Shown here piece after piece: positions 36,563 to 46,814 of a stretch of 64,000 nucleotides of DNA. The position numbers and the translations under genes are program-made. This DNA comes from Cokeromyces recurvatus. Taxonomy: Eukaryota; Mucoromycota; Mucoromycetes; Mucorales; Mucoraceae. Where the stretch lies: contig NW_026251391.1 in NCBI RefSeq assembly GCF_025118155.1, positions 251,501-315,500 of the forward strand. The letters are read 5' to 3'. Every line of letters starts with the position of its first letter. Positions within the stretch are counted from its first letter, which is position 1. The notes beneath the pieces are model-generated. The model saw nothing but the letters and a program-made list of their open reading frames with translations. It searched no databases and was not told where the DNA came from.

Positions 36563-39500
36563 TCAATGATAAGAACATATAAAGTATGCCACATTATATT
36601 CACCTTCCCAAATACTGTATGACATATTATCATTCATCGAACTACTATCTAATCGAGAAGTAGCAATTGTATCTTCATTCTCTATATCCTCATGGCTTTC
36701 ATCTTCGTCACTTGATAAATATAAATCATAAAACGAATTATGACTTCTACTATTTTAAATATATTCATGTAAATATATTAATATCACGTGGTTTTGATTA
36801 ATCATTAAATAGATGTTTTTTACTTTGCAGTCGATATTTCATCGCAAGTTTTTATATCATTCATTTGAGGTTGTATCTTATCATTCTCGTTAATGACAAT
36901 AGTAGGTACTAATTGGATAAAAGAAGAGAGAGAGAGAAATGTTTTCATTATTTAAACAAATCATAATATTGCTTATATTTATACTTACTATTCTTTTGTT
37001 TTTTATCATCCAAATACTTTAAAAACTTTTTCCTTAGAGCAATCGTTTCGAGTAAACCTCTTACACGGTCAATTGAAATTAAGGTATGTATTGCTTCTTC
37101 TTTCTTCTGATTCTCTAACAATTCCTCTAATCTATTATAAAATAGTCAGAAGACTGAATCGATTCGATACAAAAAAAAAAAAAAAAAAAAAAAAAATAAA
37201 AGACTTACACAAGTGCATTCTCAGGAACAATCAACTTTCTTTGTGCTAACATTAATAGCATCTGATTAAATGATACACCTTTAGATGAAGATTCAATCAA
37301 TGCAGTTTCCTAAAAGAGATAAAAGCGATATGAGAGGTAAGAACAAGTTAATACATGTTATATATATATAGTATACAGATTGCTTCTTTCATATTGGCTT
37401 ACCCAATATATTTTTTCGAGATCTTGTCTCCTCAAATGAATCTCTTGTCTATTTAATAGATTTAGCTTGGAATTAAGAGCTTTCAGGTCAAGATGATGTT
37501 GGTAACGGGTATCATTTGTATTATCTATGGACTTTTGTGAGACAGTACAAGTCTTCACCAAGTTTTTATAAGAGAATTCCGGTTCAAATATTCTAATATT
37601 AAATATGCCTTCCAATTTCTAATGATTTATAGTGTATATTAGTGAATCATCGATATTCATTCATTCGTTTCCTTTATTTTCTAATCATTTACCTTCCAGA
37701 ATATTATGTATTGATTTGGTAGGATGTACCCTGTTCTATTTGTATCTATTGATGCCCAAGTCATCTTAAACGTAAAAAAAAACAAAGAGAGAGAGAGAGG
37801 GTTAAGGATAAGTATATGGATATTGAATAATATAATAAAAATATTAAAGAATAATAATTAAAAAAAAAGGATATTTTCTGATTTCATCTCTATTCACCAA
37901 AGAAAAGTTGGCTCTGATTTGGTAAACATATGAAAAATTATCTGCTACAACAGCTACAAAAATAGCAATAAATATGTACATGGATATAATGTTGAATGTC
38001 AAGAATAAAAAATAAGACCATCTAAGTGATCCACAATCAGAATCAAGATAGTCATCTGCTAAAACACAGTGTGGATATTCTACAGTGAAATCATGCATAA
38101 TTGAATTCCATCCCTCACTAGTATAAAATGATATGTAAGATATATATATATATATATATATTTATATGTATATTGTTCTTTAACTAGTATTTTTGTTTAC
38201 CCTGTAGAATATCGAATAAGCGAAATCATAGTATTTGAATAAGTTCTAAAATTAACATGTTCTGTTGTTGCATTTGGTCCATATTTAGTTAAGCCAAATA
38301 TCTGCATAAACATAATGGCATAGGTCGTCAAAACTATAAACCAGACAGCAAATACATTTAGAATTCGATATGACGATGCCCTAATGAGGAGGAAAAAAAA
38401 AAAAAAAAGAACCCAATAAATAATGGTTACGTATATATTTATATATTGACTTACGCCATAGTGGTAAACAATTGATTTAAACTATCACTTCTTTGAACAA
38501 GTTTAAAGCAAAGTGCGGTCATAAATAATTTTTGTGATTCAATATTAACTTGAAGATAGGGATTACTAAGAGTAATAATAGCAGTAATAAAACTACCAAT
38601 AACCATTATAAAATCAAATAGATTCCATAAGTTTTGTCTAAATGAATTCCAGCCAAGCCCTAATAGTTTGATCAGAATCTCAAGCCAATAAATAAATATG
38701 AAGCCTAAATAAATGTACACTATATAGTAATAATAGATGCATACATTATGCTTAATTAATAAATAAAAAGGTACATCTTTTCCATATGTGTTCTTACCTT
38801 TAATATAACCCCATCCTGTTGGATCATTATCTGTGCTATAGGTGTCTTTCTTATTAGCTGTGTCCATACACAAGAATATGATATTTAATATGATAACAAC
38901 AGTTATCAGTTTATAAAATTTGCCTCGTTTTTCAACTGTTAAATCATAACACAATTTACGAATACGATTCTTGGGAACAATCTTAGGTCTCTTGGCAGGT
39001 CGGATTTGATTAAGCAGCTTTTTAAGATCAAGCCAACGTCGCTGATCACTTGTCAAATAAGCTGTACCATTTCTTTTGGTAAAATTTTCAATAACAACAC
39101 CAAGAAAGAGTGAAATGACAAATACAGAACCAGCTAAATTATAAACCATAAAAAATATACCCCAAAGCTGACTTGCATCTTGTTGAGGTGCTTGATCTCT
39201 TCCTGTAATACTCATACTAGTCGTCATTACATCAATCCAACCTTCACCACTCGCTATTTCGAATAAGATCAAAAGAGATTTCCAAAACGAATCAAAGCTA
39301 TAGACATAGGGATTATTCCAGACACGTGGCATGTAGATACTAGTATCATCAGGCATAGGCTCTTGTGTACCTAAAGACCTCTCATAAATGCATTCTATCT
39401 TATTTCCTTCCCCATCATTACAGTAATAAAAGAGCCCCATAAAGATATTTTGTCCATAGATAGCAAATGGAACAATTAAGCATAAACCTAAAACAGCTGC

Positions 39501-41813
39501 ATCAAAAATTTGTGGAAGACCTGTCACCAAAATAGCGGAAAATGTTTCCTTTGCAGGACCAAGTAAATTGATGAGACGTAAAGCTCGTAATGCCTTAAAT
39601 GCACGAAATCCACGTTCCAACCCAGTAGATGCAGCAAAATTACCAAAGTTTGACATATACAAAGTGATCAATACAAATAAGTCAAGTATATTCCATCCAT
39701 TTAGTAAATAAGCATTAGGTGTAAATAGTAAGCCATCAGCAATGACTTTTACTACAAACTCAAATGTGAATATCACTGTAAAGGCCCAGTCAGCATAAAT
39801 AAAAGGCATAATGGCAGAACGATCGTTTCGATGTTCATACTGATAAACAGGAGAGTTATAAATCGTGAGAACAACGTTAGCAATGACACAACATGTAATG
39901 AATGTTAAGAAAATAATGCTTCCCCATTTAGATGCACGTGTACCAAAGATACGTTCTCCACGGCTTGGCGGCACAATTAATTGACACCATCGTCGAATAG
40001 GATTCCTTGAAGAAAATAGATAGAGTGATTTATCATAGGTAGGATGTGCAGCAATAAAATCCCTTTTTAATGCCTTTCTCTCCTCAATATCGAGATCTAT
40101 TATTTCTTGTTGATATCTACTAGCAACTGTCTCTCTTAAAGTTGGGTCAACCAAATATCGTAATGATCTAGGCTCATTAAGGTCATGCGTAGCTCCTCTT
40201 TTTTTAAAGTCATAAAATGTTCCAACTTGATCAAAAACATTAATAGAATCAATATATAAACTATTGGTTTGTCGTTGTTTATGTTGCTGCTGCTGCTGCT
40301 GTTTTCTTTCCGAAGAACTGGTAAATAATTGAGTTAAAAAATTTTGTATTTTACCAAGGATTCCATTATTTGGATATTTTTCGATATTATGATTGTCTAT
40401 CTTCGAATGTATCATTGGAGATTCATTTATGTTTGATTCGGTTGCTTCATTCATAAACTCACGTACAATGCTTTTCTGTACGGATAATATAAGATTACTA
40501 GGTATATTTTTAATATCTAAGCCTTTTGCTTTAGGTTTAAAATATCTATAAAGATTCCATCGACTGACGACTGTATTTTTATCTAATTCATTTTCTGTCT
40601 TTTCCATAAATTGTAAAACTTGTCGTTTACGTTTATCTTCTTCAGCAATTTCAAAATTTTCCATTAGAACAGCAATAAACATGTTTACTAAAACAAAATT
40701 CGAAAAGGCAAACCAAAATACAAGAAACAGGGCGTAAATTGCACTGTTTCCGTTATTCGAACCAGCTTCCATAATACTATACAGTACAGTCGTCCAATCT
40801 TCACCGGAAAAGAGTTGATATAAACCAACAAATGAGTTATAGACTGAGAAAAATCGCATTTCAGGACTATCTTCTGGATCGTTAATAACTCCTTCAAGTA
40901 ATTGAAATGCAATTATAGCACATATTAAAGTAGCTAATATAATAAAAAATGTCAAGTTGATAAGACCATGTACACTTCCTAGAACACGGGACTAATAAAA
41001 AAAATTATATACTTGTATGTATATATATAAAAGGCATTCTTTTTTTTTTTACCATTAACTTTCTTAATCTAGGGATTGCTACAACTAGTCTATAGATACG
41101 TAAAACTTGGAATCCAGTAAACCATACATATACAAACTCATTCTTGTGATTAGGAGGAATTTGGATGATGGTAGTGATTAATGCAATAAAAAAGTCTGTA
41201 AAATTGAACTTATCCTCGAAGAACTCCTTCAAATTTTTTCTTTGACTTAACATACGTAATATAATTTCAAATAGAAAAGCAAATGTAAATATAGTCTCTG
41301 CCAAATTTAAAGCTGCAATCTGAGCCTCTGTCATATTTATGTTTTTAGAGGCCATACAAAATAAATCAATAACAACCAATATAATCCAAAATGGTTTCAT
41401 GTATTTGACAATCGAGGCTAATTTTGACCTATTTTTTGATGCTTTTGTTTGGGTATTATCTTGTTCTGAAAATGCCCATTCGCCTTCTTCTTCTTTAGTG
41501 TCTGCTAGTACGGGTCTTGCTCTATTTATATTAAATTTTAAATAAACATAATAGCGCAGTTTATTACAAATATGTATATATATATATCGTTACTTACTTT
41601 GAGTTAGTAAATGCAGAATGCTGAGAATCTTCTCTAACTTTAGCAAACATTTCAGTGATAACAGCAATAAATAAATTAATAAGCCAAAGATTCATTACAA
41701 TGACAATAATAACAAAATAAAGGCAAGCTATAAAATATTCAGCATCCATCATATCATACATTCGATCAGTCCATGATTGTACTATGAATAAAGGCAACTA
41801 AATATGCTGGAAA

Positions 41814-41889
<76 letters not shown>

Positions 41890-44079
41890 ATCACAACTAT
41901 CAGCTTACCACCAGTGATAATCATAACGATCAGCATGGATGAAAATATATTATCAAAACTAATTGTACCTCCAAAAGGATTTTCGGTTTCCTGAATTTAA
42001 TATATTTAGTAAAAGCCTTTTATTATTATTATTATTATTATTATTATCATACCTCACATATTAAACCATTTTCACAAATAAATCCTTTTGACCATGGTGC
42101 AGAAGTACCATCTTTTAGTTTGTATGGTACAACTGCTCCCGAAGCATTTATATAACCACCGCAGTATTGCTGTAATTCTTGTGTATTGCTTGCATTATTA
42201 GGATCTTTAAACATGTATGTATATTAATAATTAGTAAATTTAAGTTTATTATTTAAAATTACTTTACCATGCCATACACAATGTCGTTTAAATGATCCTT
42301 CAAAGGACTGTACACCAACAATTCTATAAGTTGAATAAGTAATTACTTTATCTTATGGATAATTTCCATGTATATAAAACTTACGCAAAAATAACAAAAA
42401 AGAATAGGACGAAAAATAAAACATTTACTAATAAAGGGGCAGCCTTTTTTAGACTATTCAAAATGACTTTACTTCCATCTGTCAAATTCAATAAACGAAA
42501 TAAAATAAGGGCTGAAAGCGTTTTAAATACTAGAATTCGTCTATAGTCTCCTATAATCTCTTGATGAGTAAGCAATAGAATTAAGTCGATCCAATAAGCT
42601 ATAATAGATACAAAATCGATTCTATTCCAACTATGTCTTAAAAAGGCTGTTTTAAAATTCGAATCTGAATTAATGATAAGGCCATAAACAATGATACGAC
42701 AAAAGGTTGTTAAACTATATATAATAGATATAAAATCTTCATTAGTTATTTAACAAAAAGAAAGGCAAAGAAGAAGAAACGAGCTATTTATATTCTTTTG
42801 ATATAAAGCTTATACTTTACGTATAAAGTGAAAATATAACAAGAAGCACAATTTGATCCCAAGTTGGAGTCCATTCACTAGGTGGATTTGGGTATGGGTT
42901 TGATCCCCAACCAACTACTAATAGCACAGTTCCATGTAACACTAATAAAAGCATAATAAATGTTTCAAACCATCTATTCAATCTGTTATTAATTTTTTTT
43001 TTTTTTTTTTTTTTTAATTTCTGTATAACTTACTTCCAAAATAAAATTTTAGCAAAAAGTAATCGAAATGAATTTGTTGGAGAAAATAATTTTAGACTCT
43101 TTCCACTTAATTTGGTAAAACGCTTATTTTCTTGTTGAAAAGCGATATTTGTGTAGTCAGTAGTAGTAGATGCTGCAGTAATATTTTGTTGAGAAATAGA
43201 CGTTGTATTGCAATGAATGTTAGAAGAGGTTAGAGTCATAGGTATTATCTCATTTACATGGGAAGAGGTATCGGATTCATTTCCGTCTTCTTCATTATGC
43301 TGAGCTGTTACATTTTTCATTAAAGAAAGCTGTTCGCTATTTTTATTAATCAAATCTTTTCGGTAAATTTGAAGTGAAAAGTCATGATTTTCATGAATAT
43401 TATGCACATTAACAACTCTTCTAGATACTTGTCTTATTGTTTTAGATATGCTTTCAATATAAACTTTTTTATCAAAATAAATAAACTGACTCATTTTTCG
43501 TCGACTCGACTTTTGTTCTAATTCTGGATCAATATATGCAGGTTCATACATTTTACTGACTGGACGTCCATGTTGAAATGATATACGAGCATTGTGTTCC
43601 TTTGTATGTATTGGATTAAATTTGTTTTGATTTGTTGTTGGCTTATCTATAGTATAATGCTGACTATTACTGCTTTCTTCTTGGTTATAAAATCCTGAAA
43701 TAGACGATGCATTTATTGTTAAACGAGCAGTATCTGAAAAATCTTGAGCATCATCATATAACATCATATTACTCTTTACATTTGTTATTGAATCATCATC
43801 TTCTTCAATAGGAGATCGAGGGGGCGAGGATCGTCGTTCCTGTTCAAATTCTGTCATGAATTCTGTCACATTGGGTGGTTGTTTCTTTTGAGTGTAACGG
43901 CGATTAATACTGACACTTGATTTGGGAGCGAATGTCATGAATGAATTTGACAATTCTTCACCTTGATCTTTTTGCTGAAGATTTTGATCATCTTTCGAAT
44001 CATCTTTCATTTGTTTATAAGGATTATTGAACGATGGCCTCTTATTTATTGATAAGCTTTTATTTTTTATGAAAGACAT
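36563..44079 (-). CDS. CCH1: Voltage-gated high-affinity calcium channel alpha subunit Cch1
   Basis: Four-domain plasma-membrane Ca2+ channel that works with Mid1 in store-operated and stress Ca2+ entry. Eighteen exons keep the frame: 43034-44079, 42821-42982, 42385-42714, 42268-42323, 42053-42204, 41928-41990, 41598-41797, 41053-41521, 38798-40991, 38455-38704, 38201-38380, 37875-38117, 37693-37771, 37403-37618, 37209-37309, 36989-37131, 36824-36908, 36563-36749; total 2051 aa (yeast 2039). Pore loops: I FIVQSWTDRMYD, II LFSGEDWTTVLY, III IASGEGWIDVM, IV YSTGEGWNSIM. The filter residues read Gln-Glu-Glu-Glu. S4 segments include RIYRLVVAIPRLRKLM (II) and RAFKALRALRLINLL (III). The long N-terminus (about 350 aa) is polar. 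After IVS6 an EF-hand-like region (KFKMTWASIDTNRTGYI) follows. One intron is U12-type AT-AC; one 93-nt intron is stop-free. Two donors are inferred: GTTATG at 41927 and the C-terminal exons. Confidence 0.93.
37171..37196 (+). repeat. A26 homopolymer in a CCH1 intron
   Basis: Run of 26 A (T on the coding strand) inside the 77-nt intron between CCH1 exons 15 and 16 (37132-37208). As a U-rich tract it lies upstream of the TAATAG acceptor. Confidence 0.85.
37772..37874 (-). other. U12-type (minor spliceosome) AT-AC intron of CCH1
   Basis: On the coding strand the intron begins ATATCCTTTTT, an exact match to the U12 donor consensus RTATCCTTT, and ends TTTTTAC. The branch-point consensus occurs as ATCCTTAAC at 37809-37801, about 30 nt before the end, and the intervening stretch (CT repeats and T) has no other AC or AG. 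Splicing AT-AC joins DEIRK to FKMTWASIDTNRTGYI with the phase correct, restoring the conserved post-IVS6 calcium-channel sequence; no GT-AG alternative does this. Length is 103 nt. Confidence 0.88.
38705..38797 (-). other. Stop-free 93-nt intron of CCH1
   Basis: Begins GTAAGA and ends TTTATTTAG on the coding strand. It is a multiple of three and has no stop, so a simple ORF scan reads through and adds 31 residues (Tyr-rich) between GWGYIKG and FIFIYWLEIL of domain IV S1-S2. Removing it gives a normal IVS1-S2 loop, which is why it is called an intron; retention would give an in-frame insertion. Confidence 0.75.
41816..41886 (+). repeat. T71 homopolymer in a CCH1 intron
   Basis: Uninterrupted run of 71 T (A71 in the transcript) that makes up over half of the 130-nt intron 41798-41927. 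It is the longest homopolymer in the window. If real and not an assembly artefact, the CCH1 pre-mRNA carries an internal poly(A) stretch just before an acceptor. Confidence 0.85.
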
Positions 44080-44821
44080 TTTCTATAGAAAAAAAGAAGG
44101 GGGCAAGAAAGAGAGAGTTTCTTTACCCTTTTTTTTCTACAATATAAAAACAAAAAAAAAAAGAGGGGGAGGGGATCTAAAAGAAAAAAAATGTATTTGC
44201 TATATTGCAGTACAACGAATACATTGAAAAAGAACCTGAGTTCATAAATTTTCTAATTGGCAAATTATTGTTTTTTTTTTGAAGTCGATTTCCCCCCGAA
44301 ATTTTTAAATTTGCCAGTGATTTTCTATAAAAACGTATTTAATTCGTTTTGTCAATAAAAATGACACACTCTCTATATTGACTACAAAATATTCAAAATA
44401 CTCGTTTAATAATATTACAATAAGAGGCTTGCAAAACTAGAGTAAAATTTCCTACAAAATTTCGGGAGATTAGAAAAAAAACAAAGCTGATATTTTTTTT
44501 AGTGCAATAGAATGATTATCTTAACTGTATAAATCTTTAAGTCTCTCCTGTAAAGAAGAGTCAACCATGTTCGTTGTGGCACTTTTATTTCATTTTCTAC
44601 AGAAAAATATTGGGTCTTCCTTGGCCAACCCATATCTCTGTTGAAATGAGAAACATGTTTTTACAAGCCATAACATTACTATTCCAAAATATACTACAGT
44701 CGTTGCAGATCAGTATATGATGAATATAGGTATTATCTTGGTTTTTAGAATGCTTTAAATTTCAAGATAGGTAAGAGTGGCAAACCTATTATACAAATAT
44801 TTATTAAAAAATAAATAAACA
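44080..44821. other. CCH1 promoter region
   Basis: Upstream of the CCH1 start (44079, minus strand). It is AT-rich with purine runs right next to the start (44140-44190). No specific regulatory site is recognised and no gene is visible. Confidence 0.45.
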
Positions 44822-45475
44822 ATGCATAGTCCTGTTTTATCGATTTACACTCGAAGTTCTGACCTCATTTATATCTAAAAGCAAAACCTCTCCAGACTTC
44901 TACTTCTTCTTCAAGTGTTTACGGATTTCTTCCGATACGTCATGTTTATGTCTTTGAATATAAATATGTCTTTTATCTTTAAATCTATCTCCTAAAATTA
45001 CCAATGGCATTTTTTATCTTGAAATTGACTTTTGTACCTTTTTATATAAATGGGCAATATGTCAGAACCAAAATTTTTTTATTATTATTATTTCTTCCAG
45101 TCTTTTATCTTTTGTTCTTATTAACCATTTAGAAAAATATTTGTGCATTGATTAAGAGCTCGTAATTTTCTATGATAATTCTGCCAATTAATTTTTGCTA
45201 TTCTAAAACAATAAAAATCCAATAAGTTATTAATATGAGCCATTATATATTGTGCATATCGGAGATATTGTTTAGAGGACGAAGTTTCTAGTGAAGGGAT
45301 ACTTGTTTCAATATCTTTAATTCCTCGTTGTTACTTTAATTCTTCTTTTTTTTTCATTCTTTTGATTGAATCAGAAGCGTGGCAATGTTCCTTTGTTGAA
45401 AGCTTTATAACTTCATCATCTTCATGATATGATTATGGCCTACAACTAGAAATAAAAGTCGTGAAAATGAGCCCA
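44822..45475 (-). pseudogene. Fanzor-like (TnpB-related) nuclease relic B, C-terminal half
   Basis: The minus strand gives, with stops and frame shifts, segments that align in order with relic A at 51.8-54.1 kb: SYHEDDEVIKLSTKEHCHAS (relic A SYHGNTDIRCLSSAEYYDMN), LRYAQYIMAHINNLLDFYCF then RIAKINWQNYHRKLRALNQC (relic A ARINWLNYVGSQRAVENTVN), and NIFLNG (relic A NILING). Beyond the point where relic A stops, it continues with MPLVILGDRFKDKRHIYIQR, RuvC-II-like, and LLLDINEVRTSSVNR, which matches the E-x-R-T-S lead-in to the zinc finger of TnpB/Fanzor proteins; the first cysteine position is lost and a TAA follows. Where RuvC-I should begin the text reads IGLIFTTF, so the catalytic Asp looks replaced by Gly. 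Recognition is from memory of the family; relic status is certain. Confidence 0.55.
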
Positions 45476-46814
45476 ATTAGATTTAATATAATTGGAAAGT
45501 CAAAGCAATAGTTGTTTAAAGAAAAGAAAAAAAAAGGAGGGATAATAATAGAGGACAGAGGAAGAATAGTTTATGAAAAATATCAAAAATTGCCTCTTCT
45601 TGTATTATTTTATAATATAAATAATATCTAATCTGATAACTAGAAATACATTACTATTATGTATATTGTGCAAAATAAGATAGCATAGTACTGCCCTACT
45701 AACGAATATGCTTACTGTTCAAAATAGTCAATGTTAAATTTATGTAGTTCTTGCATTTTATTCTATTAGTTATTTAATTATCCAAATTGGTTGATGAGCA
45801 TTTTAGTTTTACTTATACAGAATTCTTCTATATGCTTTCTTATTGTGATTGCTTTTATTCCTTTTTATATACCTATATTAAGTTTCTTACTATAAAATAT
45901 ACATGACCAAATCAATATATCATTTCTAAAACAACCTAGAACAAGTTAAGAAGACGCTATAAATTATAATTGAATGGTATTTTATGTCAATATTATAAAG
46001 TAACTCTTGTAACTTATTTACAGAATATATACAGCAATTATGTTCTAAAAATTTGTATAATGTATTGATTTGAGTTGTACTTATTAGTATCCGTTTTATA
46101 TTATATGATAATATATGATCGATGTAAAGCGTCTCTTCTTCAATACTAACTACAAAGTATAATATATTTGAAATTATCTTCTTCGAGTAACAATAATCTC
46201 ATAGTAGCATTGGAGGAAGATATAAAGTGAAATTGTATCAAGTAGCGTTATTATTGACGTTTAATTGCAAGCTTTCCCTCAAAAGTTTATATGCTTTATT
46301 ATATGTTGCTATCTTCGTTATATATTGTAATTGATGTATAAAAAAACTTTCTCCTACTTTATGATAACTTTATTAAATAGAATCCTTTTTATGTTATCAG
46401 TAGTTGATATTTTTTTTCTTTAATAATTAACACTCTTGCAGTAAACAATTTAGCCAAAGAGGAGTATCCGCAAATACTGGTCCAGTCCAAATAAGAACTA
46501 TTGGATAAAAAAAAACGAAAAACAGTCACAATAATTTTCATTCTGCTATCAAAATAAGGAATAAATATTTGTGTACTTCTTCAGTTATAAAAGCTCTATT
46601 AAAAGAAGAATTTGGTTTCGTAGTGTAAAACAAAAAGGGAAACCTTGTGTTCTTATATTTAGTTTGTTTCTTCTTTCATTTGTTTTGAACCAATTTCTTT
46701 TTTTTTTCCTTTTAATTTTTTAATTGCACTCAACAAGCTATCATCACTATAAGAACTCGAAGAAAAAGAAAAAATTTTTAAAAGAAACATAACTGAAATT
46801 CAGTATAGAGCAAA
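45476..46814. other. RPC1 promoter side intergenic region
   Basis: About 1.3 kb of AT-rich DNA between Fanzor-like relic B and the Pol III subunit gene. It should hold the RPC1 promoter in its last few hundred bases. An N-terminal half of relic B might be expected here on the minus strand, but I found no recognisable trace. Confidence 0.45.

Noticed and set aside
38705..38797. Tyr-rich 31-residue insertion in CCH1 domain IV
   Set aside because: It has perfect intron signals, and its removal restores the normal IVS1-S2 loop; treated as a stop-free intron.
41908..41928. GTAAGC donor for the CCH1 intron with the T71 run
   Set aside because: Joining from GTAAGC shifts the frame and gives a stop within about ten codons. 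GTTATG at 41927 keeps the frame and gives the usual pore-loop spacing.
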